From positions 930,001 to 994,000 of the forward strand of contig JARYIJ010000001.1 in the NCBI GenBank assembly GCA_029980465.1: 64,000 nucleotides of DNA, in the 5' to 3' direction. The position numbers and the translations under genes are program-made. The notes beneath the pieces are model-generated. The model ran no database searches. It was given only the letters and a program-made list of their open reading frames with translations, and was not told where the DNA came from. The first letter of the stretch is position 1. The number at the start of each line of letters is the position of its first letter. The DNA is from Pseudolabrys sp. GTDB taxonomy: Bacteria > Pseudomonadota > Alphaproteobacteria > Rhizobiales > Xanthobacteraceae. This document shows, in pieces, positions 53,186-61,485 of this stretch.

Positions 53186-54553
53186 TCAACCGGCGACTGG
53201 AACGAGCTCAAGCGGCGGCTGCGCCAGCCGCTGCACGGCCGGCGACGCGATCACGGTGCGGCCCTCGGCATAGGCCTCGTGGTTCTTTTCGATCTCGTCG
53301 AGATCGTAAAGATAGTTCACCATCAGCCCATCACCCTGCTCGATCGCGCGCTCGGACGTGTCGCCGAGCCAGTTGATGCGCTCGAGCCGGGCGCCATTGC
53401 CGAGATGAAAGCGGGCGACGGCGTCGACGGGCAAGCCGCGCTTGTTGCGCGCGCGCAGATAGTACCAGGCCGCGGCGCGCAGCATCGGCTCCCTGAGCTG
53501 ATCGAACACGACCGGATCGGTCCACCAGAACGGGCGCTCAGCCAGCGACAGCGCGGCGCGGTCACCCGAAAGGATTGCGGGGGATGATTCCTGCGCCAGT
53601 TCGCTCTTGAGCCAGCGCGCGAAACCGACGACCGGCGACAGCGTGACGAACGTCGTCAGCTTCGGCAGCTCGCGGCTGATGTCCTCGACTACCTGCTTGA
53701 TCAGGAAGTTGCCGAACGACACACCGGCGAGGCCGCGCTGGCAGTTCGAGATCGAATAGAACACCGCGACACGGGCCCGATCCGGCTCGACGAAGTTCTG
53801 GCGCGTGCTGGCGAGGATCGGCGCGATGGCGCCGGGAATCTCCCGATCGAGCGCGACCTCGACGAAGATGAGCGGATCGTCGGCCAGCGCCGGATGGAAG
53901 AAGGCGAAGCAGCGCCGGTCCGGCGGGTCGATGCGGCGGCGCAGGTCGTCCCAATCGCGGATCTCGTGCACGGCCTCGTAGCGGATGATCTTCTCGAGAA
54001 TGTTGGCCGGCGTGGACCAGTCGATCCGGCGCAGCACCAGGAAGCCCCGGTTGAACCAGGACGAGAACAGATGGACAAAGTCGCTGTCGAGCGCCCGCAG
54101 GTCGTCGCGGCGGTTGAGCACATCCATCAACTGCTCGCGCATGCGCACCAGCGCCCGCGTGCCACCTGGCGCCAGGTTCAGCCGCCTGAACAGCTCCTGC
54201 CGGCGCGGTTCCGACGCGGCGTGAAGCTCGGCCGCCGTCGCATCACCCGGTTCCGTCTCCCAAGCCTTGATGGCGGCATCGAGCCGCGTCCGGTCGGGGC
54301 CGAACTTGGTCGCCAGCGATTCGAAAAAGGCGATGCGCGGGCCGACGGTCAGGTCGTTGTAGCGCGCCAGAATTTCGGTCGCGAGCGCGACACCGGACGC
54401 CTCGCCACGCCGCGACAGCAGATGATCGCACAGCTCGACCAGCGACTCGGACCGCATCGCGGCGTCGCCGCGGCGTTCGCGGCGCAGCAGCGCGCGTCCG
54501 CGGTCCGAGATCGTCTGGAGCAGGTCGCCGAAGAACGAGGTATTCATCGGCAC
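53186..54553 (-). CDS. matA: Malonyl-CoA decarboxylase
   Basis: The 455-residue protein converts malonyl-CoA to acetyl-CoA and CO2. An N-terminal helical domain (about 1-170, with LVELCDHLLSRRGEASGVALATEILARY) precedes the GNAT-like catalytic domain, which shows the active-site Ser region ARVAVFYSISNCQRGLAGVSFGNFLIKQVVEDI, DAVARFHLGNGARLERINWLGDT and MVNYLYDLDEIEKNHEAYAEG. I keep the GTG at 54553 because GGAGG lies eight bases upstream; an ATG two codons later is less well placed. It follows three TRAP transporter genes by 14 bases on the same strand, as in rhizobial malonate (mat) operons. Confidence 0.93.
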   Translation of the reverse strand: MPMNTSFFGDLLQTISDRGRALLRRERRGDAAMRSESLVELCDHLLSRRGEASGVALATEILARYNDLTVGPRIAFFESLATKFGPDRTRLDAAIKAWETEPGDATAAELHAASEPRRQELFRRLNLAPGGTRALVRMREQLMDVLNRRDDLRALDSDFVHLFSSWFNRGFLVLRRIDWSTPANILEKIIRYEAVHEIRDWDDLRRRIDPPDRRCFAFFHPALADDPLIFVEVALDREIPGAIAPILASTRQNFVEPDRARVAVFYSISNCQRGLAGVSFGNFLIKQVVEDISRELPKLTTFVTLSPVVGFARWLKSELAQESSPAILSGDRAALSLAERPFWWTDPVVFDQLREPMLRAAAWYYLRARNKRGLPVDAVARFHLGNGARLERINWLGDTSERAIEQGDGLMVNYLYDLDEIEKNHEAYAEGRTVIASPAVQRLAQPPLELVPVAG

Positions 54554-54567
54554 GATCGTATCCTCCG

Positions 54568-55884
54568 CTACTTTCCAGGCCCCATCAGATGGTTAGGCAA
54601 CCATGTGGCAATTTCCGGGAAGAAGCACAAGATAACGATCGCCAGCATCATGCAGATGACATAGGGCAGCGTGCCCCACATCACCTTGGCAAGCGGCACG
54701 TCCGGCGCGATCGCGTTGACGATATAGATATTCAGCCCGACCGGCGGGTGAATCAGGCCGATTTCCATGTTGATCGTCAGGATGACGCCGAACCAGATCG
54801 GGTCGAATCCGGCCGCCGTGATAATGGGCAGCAGGATCGGACTGGTCATCAGGATGATCGCGGCCGGCGGGATGAAGAAGCCGCTCACCAGCAGGAAGAT
54901 ATTGATGAGGAACATCAACACCCACTTGTTGGCGTGCATGTCGGCGATGCCCTGCGCCAGCGTCTGCGTCAGGTAAAGCGACGTCAGCATGTAGCCGAAC
55001 AGCACCGCCGCCGCGATGATGGTGAGGATCATCACCGACTCGCGCAGCGTGTCGCGCAGGATGTGCCAGATCTGCTCGGGCTTGTAGAGCCGGTAGATGA
55101 CGATGGCGAGGATCAGGCACAAGGCGGCGCCGACGCCTGCCGCCTCCGACGGCGTCGCGATGCCGCCGTACAGCGTGTACATAACGCCGAGGATGATGAC
55201 GATGAAGGGCGCGATCTTCGGAACGGCCGAGAACTTCTGCCCCCACGAATAGCGGAATCCGGCGGCGTGAGATCTGAAGCCCTTGCGCCAAATCGCGAAA
55301 ATCGTCCACAGCATGAACAGGCTGGTGAGCAGCAACCCCGGCAGGACGCCGGCGATGAACAGGCGACCGATCGAGGTTTCCGTCGCAATGCCGTAGAGAA
55401 TGAACGTCACCGACGGCGGGATGAGAATGCCGAGCGTGCCGCCGGCGCAGATCGAGCCGGTCGCCACCTCGTCCGGATAGCCGCGGCGCCGCATCTCCGG
55501 GATGCCCATCTTGCCGATGGCGGCGCAGCAGGCCGGTGACGAGCCGGTCAGCGCCGCGAAGATCGCGCAGGCGCCGAGATTCGACACGACAAGGCCGCCC
55601 GGCAGGCGATAGAGCCAGCGATCGAGCGCCTCGTAGAGGTCCTTGCCGGCCGGCGACGAACCGATCGCCGCGCCCATCATCACGAACATCGGGATCGCGA
55701 CCAGCGTGAAATCGTCGAGTCCGGACCACAGCGTCTCGGCAACGACGTGCAGGCTGCCCAATCCCTGGAAAATCACGAGGAACCCGACAGCAATGGCGCC
55801 GAGCCCGAACGCCACCGGAATGCCGGATACCAGCATCAGCAGCGTGACGACGAGAACGATCGCGCCTTCTGTTGTCGGGCTCAT
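54568..55884 (-). CDS. TRAP transporter large permease (DctM type)
   Basis: The 438-residue inner-membrane protein has about 12 membrane segments with DctM family marks: a start GAIVLVVTLLMLVSGIPVAFGLGAIAV, TLGILIPPSVTFILYGIATETSIGRLFIAGVLPGLLL and GLIHPPVGLNIYIVNAIAPDVPLAKVMWGTLPYV. It forms the sodium-coupled channel for the substrate delivered by the solute-binding protein. It overlaps dctQ by 4 bases (ATGA) and is followed by the malonyl-CoA decarboxylase gene 14 bases later. Neighbourhood predicts malonate or a related dicarboxylate as substrate. Confidence 0.93.
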   Translation of the reverse strand: MSPTTEGAIVLVVTLLMLVSGIPVAFGLGAIAVGFLVIFQGLGSLHVVAETLWSGLDDFTLVAIPMFVMMGAAIGSSPAGKDLYEALDRWLYRLPGGLVVSNLGACAIFAALTGSSPACCAAIGKMGIPEMRRRGYPDEVATGSICAGGTLGILIPPSVTFILYGIATETSIGRLFIAGVLPGLLLTSLFMLWTIFAIWRKGFRSHAAGFRYSWGQKFSAVPKIAPFIVIILGVMYTLYGGIATPSEAAGVGAALCLILAIVIYRLYKPEQIWHILRDTLRESVMILTIIAAAVLFGYMLTSLYLTQTLAQGIADMHANKWVLMFLINIFLLVSGFFIPPAAIILMTSPILLPIITAAGFDPIWFGVILTINMEIGLIHPPVGLNIYIVNAIAPDVPLAKVMWGTLPYVICMMLAIVILCFFPEIATWLPNHLMGPGK

Positions 55885-56447
55885 CCGGCGCCTCCCAGGG
55901 CCTGCTCGGCCTGAGCGCGCGCGACGTCCTCGGCGCTCTCCTTGTCCGTCATTCCGAACGGCGGCTCGCGACCGGTCACCAGCGCGATAATATCGACGAT
56001 GTATTGGAGCGTGAGCAGGAACAGGCCGACCGGCATGGTCAGCAGCGGAATCCAGAGCCGCGATCGCCAGACCGTGTCCGACAACCAGCGCTCGCTATAG
56101 GCCTGGTACCAATAGGCCGAGCACAGCACAAACGCCACGGCGCAAAACGCGACCGCGACCAGGCTGGTCGCAAGCGCCAACCAGTAGCGCGCATTCGGGC
56201 CGATGTGCAGCGGCAGGATGTCGACGTTGACGTGGCCGCGCGTCATCAGAACGTACGGGCTGCTGATGAAGGTCGCGCCGACGATGGAATAGGTCACGAT
56301 GTCGATCTGCCAGATCGTCGTGGCATCGAAGATATAACGCTCGATGACCATATCGCAGATGACGAGCACCGCGATGCCGACAAGCAGGGCACCGATGACG
56401 CCGGTGACGCGCGACAGGAACTTCACCGCCTGGATGAAGGAATCCAT
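55881..56447 (-). CDS. TRAP transporter small permease (DctQ type)
   Basis: The 188-residue protein has four membrane segments (VTGVIGALLVGIAVLVICDMVI, YSIVGATFISSPYVLMT, YWLALATSLVAVAFCAVAFVLCSA and LLTMPVGLFLLTLQYIVDIIALV), normal for DctQ, with the GHVNVDILP motif. It partners DctM. It overlaps the dctM start and lies 65 bases downstream of the solute-binding gene, with a terminator-like hairpin in the gap. The tail after the last membrane segment is polar and short. Confidence 0.92.
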   Translation of the reverse strand: MDSFIQAVKFLSRVTGVIGALLVGIAVLVICDMVIERYIFDATTIWQIDIVTYSIVGATFISSPYVLMTRGHVNVDILPLHIGPNARYWLALATSLVAVAFCAVAFVLCSAYWYQAYSERWLSDTVWRSRLWIPLLTMPVGLFLLTLQYIVDIIALVTGREPPFGMTDKESAEDVARAQAEQALGGAG

Positions 56448-56474
56448 TTAGATTGTCCGATTATTCCCCATGGA

Positions 56475-56499
56475 AAAACCGGCGGCCGAGGCCGCCGGC
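56475..56499 (-). terminator. Intraoperonic terminator between dctP and dctQ
   Basis: On the minus strand CCGGCGGCC-TC-GGCCGCCGG is followed by TTTTTCC. It lies after the solute-binding gene stop and before the small permease start. Partial termination would give more binding protein than permease. Confidence 0.75.
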
Positions 56500-56512
56500 T
56501 TCCCGCCTCTCG

Positions 56513-57505
56513 TTACTTCACCGCCAGAGCTTCGTCGATCAGCTTCTGGCCGTTCGGCACATCCTTTGCGAACTTGGCGAAGGAGCTCTTCTTGGCCAAA
56601 GCCATCCACGCATCGTACTCATCGTTGGTCAGCGTGACGACCTTGTCCTTGTGGTCCTCGAACTGCTTGATGGTCTCGTTATTCACCGCGCTCGCCTTGC
56701 CCTCGTAATAGGCCTGCGCTTTCTTGCCGGCGGCGATGATCGCATCCTGCTGCTTCTTGTTGAGCTTCTCGAAGTTCTTCTTCGACATCAGCACCGGCTC
56801 GTACATGAACCACAAGGCATTGTCGCCCGGCGCGGTCAGGCAGGTGGTGACCTCGTAGAGACGGGTCGAGCCGAACGTGCCGAGGCTGGTGTCGGTGGCG
56901 TCGATAACGCCGGTCTGGAACGCGTTATAGACCTCGTTGGAGGGCGGCGTGACGATGCTGGCGCCGGCCGCTTCCCACATCGCGGCGAAGGTCGGACCCG
57001 CGGCGCGGAACTTCATGCCCGCCAGATCCTTCGGATGCTGGATGCATTTGCCTTTTGCAGCCATGCCGCCGGCGAACCAGGCATCGGACAGCACGATCAC
57101 GCCGTGCTTCTCGATCTCGGCGCGCATGTCCTTCATGAACTGGGAGTCGTTGATGCGCTTGGCGCGGTCCTGGTTGCGGATCAGTCCTGGCATCAGCGTG
57201 GCGCTGAAGGCCGGCACCTTGCCGCTGGCGTAGTCGAGCGGGAACAGCGCGATGTCGAGCTGGCCGTTGACCATCGCGTTCCACTGATCTTTCGGCTTGA
57301 ACAGCGACGCGCCCGGATAAACTTGGACATTGATGCCAACGTTGGCGGCGCCGACGTCCTTGGCAATCATCTGCACCATGTCATCGCGGACGTCGCCCTT
57401 GCCACCCGGGAATTGGTGCGACGCACGCAACGTCACCTGCGCCTGGGCCGACGCCGTCATAACGACCGCAGTCGCGCAGGCAAGCAAAACGGTTGTCAGT
57501 TTCAT
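56513..57505 (-). CDS. TRAP transporter solute-binding protein (DctP type)
   Basis: The 330-residue periplasmic protein has a signal peptide (MKLTTVLLACATAVVMTASAQAQ) and the DctP fold: VTLRASHQFPGGKGDVRDDMVQMIAKDV, GINVQVYPGASLFKPKDQWNAMVNGQLDIALFPLDYASGKVPAF, the arginine/carboxylate-binding region GMKFRAAGPTFAAMWEAAGASIVTPPSNEVYNAFQTGVIDATDT. It captures the substrate for DctQM. The ATG at 57505 is preceded by a GGGAGGAGA ribosome site. It is the first gene of the transport operon and is divergent from the CoA-transferase gene across 238 bases. Confidence 0.93.
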   Translation of the reverse strand: MKLTTVLLACATAVVMTASAQAQVTLRASHQFPGGKGDVRDDMVQMIAKDVGAANVGINVQVYPGASLFKPKDQWNAMVNGQLDIALFPLDYASGKVPAFSATLMPGLIRNQDRAKRINDSQFMKDMRAEIEKHGVIVLSDAWFAGGMAAKGKCIQHPKDLAGMKFRAAGPTFAAMWEAAGASIVTPPSNEVYNAFQTGVIDATDTSLGTFGSTRLYEVTTCLTAPGDNALWFMYEPVLMSKKNFEKLNKKQQDAIIAAGKKAQAYYEGKASAVNNETIKQFEDHKDKVVTLTNDEYDAWMALAKKSSFAKFAKDVPNGQKLIDEALAVK

Positions 57506-57743
57506 CAGGTCTCCTCCCTCAAAATCCGTTTTTTGCAACGCGGTACGTTGCGTTTGTTTGATGCTGCCAGTCTAGCTGACCGGCAGCGTGTCGCGCCCCG
57601 GCAATCTTAACCAGCCGTGCGTCATGTTGCCATAGCACGACAGTCACCCACCCAAGTCAGCAAAGTCGGCATAGTCTGGCCAGAGCCGGATCACCTCTCT
57701 ATAACCGCGCTGCAAAAAAGTCACTTGTTGAGGAGTTGTCCGA

Positions 57744-58916
57744 ATGTCGAAGCCGTTGGCGGGCCTGCGTGTCCTCGAGCTTGCGCGCATCCTGGCGGGG
57801 CCGTGGGCCGGCCAGATCCTCGCCGACCTCGGCGCCGACGTCATCAAGGTCGAGCGCAAGGGCGCCGGCGACGACACTCGCGTCTGGGGCCCGCCCTTTG
57901 TCGAAGGCGTCGACGGCAAGCCGATCGGCTCCGCCTATTTTCACTCGGCCAATCGCGGCAAGCGGTCGATCGAGCTCGATTTCGAGGACCCTGAAGGCCA
58001 GCGGCTGGTCAGGAAGCTCGCGGCGCGCTCCGACGTGCTGATCGAGAACTTCAAGGTCGGCGGCCTCGCCAAGTTCGGTCTCGACTACAAGAGCCTCGCG
58101 CCCGAGTGCCCGCGCCTGATCTACTGCTCGGTCACCGGATTTGGCCAGGACGGGCCGTACGCCAAACGCGCCGGCTATGACCTGATGGCGCAGGGCATGG
58201 GCGGCGTCATGGACCTCACCGGCATGGCAGACGGCGAGCCGACCCGCATCGGCATCCCGATGTCGGACATCTTTACGGGCGTCTATTCGGTGGTCGGCAT
58301 CCTCGCCGCCCTGCACGAGCGCGAGCGCACCGGCAAGGGCGCCCATGTCGACACTGCGCTGGTCGATTCCACCGTCGGCGTGCTGTCGAACCAGGCGCTG
58401 AACTATCTGGTGTCGGGCAACATTCCGAAGCGGATCGGCAACGCGCACGCCAACATCGTGCCGTATCAGGTGTTCCCGGTGTCGGACGGCTTCATCATCA
58501 TCGCCACCGGCAATGACGGGCAGTACGCCAAGCTGTGCAACGTGCTCGGCGCGCCGGAGCTCGCCACCGATCCGCGCTACATCAACAATGTCGAGCGCCT
58601 CAAAAACCGCGCCGAGCTGATCGGCAAACTGTCGGCCCTGACGATCGCGATGTCGAGCAAGGACCTGCTCGGCAAGCTCGAGGCGCAATCGGTACCGGCC
58701 GGACCGATCAACAATCTCGAGCAGGTCTTCAACGACCCGCAGGTGGTCCATCGCGGCATGAAGCTGGAGAATCCGAGCAAGGCCGCCAAGGCCGGCGCGA
58801 TTCCCGGCGTGCGCACGCCAATCGTCATCGACGGCTGGCGCGCAGCGTCCGGACGCCCCGCGCCGCTGCTCGGCGAGCATACGCAGGATATCCTCAAGGA
58901 GATCGGCGAGGCCTAG
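57744..58916 (+). CDS. CaiB/BaiF (class III) CoA-transferase
   Basis: The 390-residue enzyme moves CoA between acids through an aspartyl intermediate. It shows the family start LAGLRVLELARILAGPWAGQILADLGADVIKVERKGAGDDTR, the catalytic Asp175 in GIPMSDIFTGVYSVVGILAALHERERTGKGAHVDTALVDS, FPVSDGFIIIATGNDGQYAKLCNVLG and the C-terminal LLGEHTQDILKEIG. Its gene is divergent from a TRAP operon that ends in malonyl-CoA decarboxylase. A role in forming malonyl-CoA or a substituted malonyl-CoA is therefore plausible, although family members act on many acids (formate, oxalate, carnitine, succinate). Acid specificity not readable. Confidence 0.92.
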   Translation: MSKPLAGLRVLELARILAGPWAGQILADLGADVIKVERKGAGDDTRVWGPPFVEGVDGKPIGSAYFHSANRGKRSIELDFEDPEGQRLVRKLAARSDVLIENFKVGGLAKFGLDYKSLAPECPRLIYCSVTGFGQDGPYAKRAGYDLMAQGMGGVMDLTGMADGEPTRIGIPMSDIFTGVYSVVGILAALHERERTGKGAHVDTALVDSTVGVLSNQALNYLVSGNIPKRIGNAHANIVPYQVFPVSDGFIIIATGNDGQYAKLCNVLGAPELATDPRYINNVERLKNRAELIGKLSALTIAMSSKDLLGKLEAQSVPAGPINNLEQVFNDPQVVHRGMKLENPSKAAKAGAIPGVRTPIVIDGWRAASGRPAPLLGEHTQDILKEIGEA

Positions 58917-58941
58917 ACCGAGCCCCTTCCCGTCGCCGCTT

Positions 58942-60123
58942 TCACTTTTCTGCCGTCTTGCGCCGCCCCAGCGACCCCCACTCCCAGAAGGCGACGATCA
59001 GCAGAATGACGGTCGTCATCGCCGACAGGGTGAGCGGGGTCACCGCTTGCGTCACGAGCGCGGTCAACGCCAGCAGGCCAAGGCCGATGAGATGCGAAAG
59101 CGGCAGGTTCGGCGCGGACAATCTCTTGAACAGCGTATTGCCGGCCAGATAGAGCGCCGGGCCGCCGATGACGGCCAGCGCGGTCGCCGGCTCGACACGC
59201 CCCGCCGGGTGATGCAGCACCAGCTCGTCGCCGACGGCGGCGACGATGATGCCGGCGACGATCAGGATATGCAGGTAGGTATAGCCGCTGCGCGCCAGCC
59301 GGCCGGGATCGCTCGACCTTGCGATATGCTCGCTCGAGCGTTCGGCGCCGATGTTGAAATAGATCGCCCACATCGCCACGCTGCCGGCAAAACCGGCGAC
59401 AAACGCGGCGATAGCCTGCGCCGTCCACGACAGTTCGGCGAAATTGGCGCCCGTGATCAGGATCGATTCACCGAGCGCAATGATGACGAAAAGGCCGCAG
59501 CGCTCGGCAAGATGCCCGCCTTCGACCACCCAGTCCGCCGTGGTCGAGCGGCCGAGACCCGGAATGCGAAAACCGGCAGCCGGCGCCGTGGTCTCCAGCG
59601 CAACGGCGATGCCCCAGAGAACGAGCCGGTAAGGTCCCTCGGCCAGCGCCCCGATCAGCCAGAATGGCGCGTCGGCGAGATGCCAGAGCCCGATGCGGAC
59701 GAAGTTGTAGAAATTCGATTCGTCGTGCCGCGCCAGCGCCCATAGCATGAACATGTTGCGCAGCGACTGCATGACGATGTAAGCGGCCGCAAAGGCGATG
59801 GCGCGATCCTCGAAGGCGCGCGGAATCGATGCTGACAGGACGAGGCCGACCAGCATCAGGACGAACAGCAGGACGCGAACGACCGGCTTGTCGGGATCGA
59901 GCCAGTTGGTGATCCAGGCCATGTCGACCCAGGTCCACCACATCGCCAGCAGCAGCACGGCGATCTGCACCGCGCCGAGCGCGGACAGGTTGTGCAGCAG
60001 GCCGTGCGAGAGCTGAGTGACCGCGAACACGAAGACCAGGTCGAAGAACAGCTCGACCGAGGTGACGCGGTGATGATCGTGTCCGTGCCGGACCCGGAGA
60101 TAATTGCGTTGCGCTGAAAACAT
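58942..60123 (-). CDS. Low temperature requirement A (LtrA) family membrane protein
   Basis: The 393-residue integral membrane protein has the LtrA signature: RVTSVELFFDLVFVFAVTQLSHGLL at the start, MWWTWVDMAWITNWLDPDKPVVRVLLF, a VEGGHLAERCGLFVIIALGESILITGA block with the conserved ERCGLFVIIALGES and, in the last third, further hydrophobic helices. About 11-12 membrane segments. The family's name comes from Listeria cold growth, but no activity is established. It is convergent with the CoA-transferase gene. It is unlikely to belong to the malonate-type unit. Confidence 0.9.
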   Translation of the reverse strand: MFSAQRNYLRVRHGHDHHRVTSVELFFDLVFVFAVTQLSHGLLHNLSALGAVQIAVLLLAMWWTWVDMAWITNWLDPDKPVVRVLLFVLMLVGLVLSASIPRAFEDRAIAFAAAYIVMQSLRNMFMLWALARHDESNFYNFVRIGLWHLADAPFWLIGALAEGPYRLVLWGIAVALETTAPAAGFRIPGLGRSTTADWVVEGGHLAERCGLFVIIALGESILITGANFAELSWTAQAIAAFVAGFAGSVAMWAIYFNIGAERSSEHIARSSDPGRLARSGYTYLHILIVAGIIVAAVGDELVLHHPAGRVEPATALAVIGGPALYLAGNTLFKRLSAPNLPLSHLIGLGLLALTALVTQAVTPLTLSAMTTVILLIVAFWEWGSLGRRKTAEK

Positions 60124-60195
60124 GGCTCGCTGCCGCCCGTGGTCACGGACGGTAATCGGCCTCAGGTCGTCCCTGCAACCTGCGGGAGCGCCCCC

Positions 60196-61392
60196 TCATG
60201 CCGCTGTTCCGCCGCGATTCCAGCCGCGGGCGCCCTCGCCGTAAATCTCGTGGCCGCCGTCAGTCACCACCACGGTGTCCTCGAGCTTGATGAAGCCGCG
60301 CGCCGGATGGCGCAGCGTCGTCTCGACCGATACCACCATGCCGCTCTCCAGCGGCTTGTCGCGATGCTCGGCCCGGTACGGTATCGGGCCGCGCTCGGTC
60401 AGCCGCGGCGCCTCGTGGCTGACGAGGCCCATGCCATGGGCGAGGAAATCCATGTGATTATGGTGCCTGGAGCGCGCCACCAGCGGCTCCGCCGCCGCGT
60501 AAAGCTCGCGGCCGAGCGCGCCGGGGCGGATCGCCTTGAACGCGGCGCGCTGGATCGCCTCGATCTCGCCGAGCAGATCGACCAGTTCGGCGTCCGGCTC
60601 GCCCTGGATCGCCATCCGGCAGATGTCGCCGATGTAGCCGTGATAGTTGCCGCCGGAATCCAGCGACAGGATATCGCCCTTTTCCCAGCGCTGCTCGGTC
60701 GGCGCGCGATTGAGGCTCGACCCCGCGGTGATGAGACAATACTCGAAGGTGAGGCCGCGGTTGACCTCCTCGCGGCGCAGCGCTTCGGCAAGCTCGCGCT
60801 TAGTCGCGCCCGGTCCATGCTTCGCGATGACCGCCTGCATCGACTCGATCACCGCGTCGGACGCGAACTTCAGCTTGCGCAGCTCGTCCGGCGTCTTCAG
60901 CGCACGCTGGCGGTCGAGCACGATGCTGGCGTCGACCAGCTCGGCGTCGGGAAATGCCGCGCGCAAGACGTTGGCAGCGTCGTACGGCAGGAAGCCGAAC
61001 TCGGCGCCAATGCGGCGCGGCTTCAGGCCAACCTTCTTGATCATGTCGACTGCCATCTGCATCGCATCGGCGGAGCCGTTCGAGGCGGTGACGGTCTGCG
61101 GCGTCCACAGTGGATTGGCGTCGGTCTGCCATTTCTCGAGGCGATGGCCGACATAGCCCGCCTTGTCGGGCTGCCCTTTCGGATAGACCAGCACCGGCAG
61201 GTAGCGCGTGACCGCGGTCGCGTCCATGTAATCGAAGAAATCGGCGCGGTGGCCGCCGAGCAGGTATTGCACATTGTGCTTCGAGGTCGCGACGATGAGA
61301 TCGATATTCTCGTCGTCCATCAGGCGATCGAGCCGGGTCCTGTCGAAGGGAATCCTGGCAGCGAGGTCCGCTTGTGGCGCCGGCGTCAGCAT
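60196..61392 (-). CDS. M24 family metallopeptidase (Xaa-Pro aminopeptidase-like)
   Basis: The 398-residue cytosolic protein has a creatinase-type N-terminal domain (about 10-160) and a pita-bread catalytic domain (about 165-395). Metal ligands can be placed: Asp in ILSLDSGGNYHGYIGD with its second Asp, His in FLAHGMGLVSHEA, Glu in VVSVETTLR and Glu in FIKLEDTVVV. Such proteins cleave Xaa-Pro peptides or act as creatinase-like hydrolases. I use the ATG at 61392; an earlier frame extension is Arg-rich and unlikely. Adjacent to an MFS transporter gene (93 bases upstream), so it may be part of a peptide or amino-acid-derivative use unit. Confidence 0.9.
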   Translation of the reverse strand: MLTPAPQADLAARIPFDRTRLDRLMDDENIDLIVATSKHNVQYLLGGHRADFFDYMDATAVTRYLPVLVYPKGQPDKAGYVGHRLEKWQTDANPLWTPQTVTASNGSADAMQMAVDMIKKVGLKPRRIGAEFGFLPYDAANVLRAAFPDAELVDASIVLDRQRALKTPDELRKLKFASDAVIESMQAVIAKHGPGATKRELAEALRREEVNRGLTFEYCLITAGSSLNRAPTEQRWEKGDILSLDSGGNYHGYIGDICRMAIQGEPDAELVDLLGEIEAIQRAAFKAIRPGALGRELYAAAEPLVARSRHHNHMDFLAHGMGLVSHEAPRLTERGPIPYRAEHRDKPLESGMVVSVETTLRHPARGFIKLEDTVVVTDGGHEIYGEGARGWNRGGTAA

Positions 61393-61485
61393 GATGCGTG
61401 TCCCAGTGTCCGGTTGGTGCCGATGATGGGCTGTCAGGCTAATCCTCCTCGCGCCTCGCGTCCAACGCCCGCGCCGCCGCAATTT

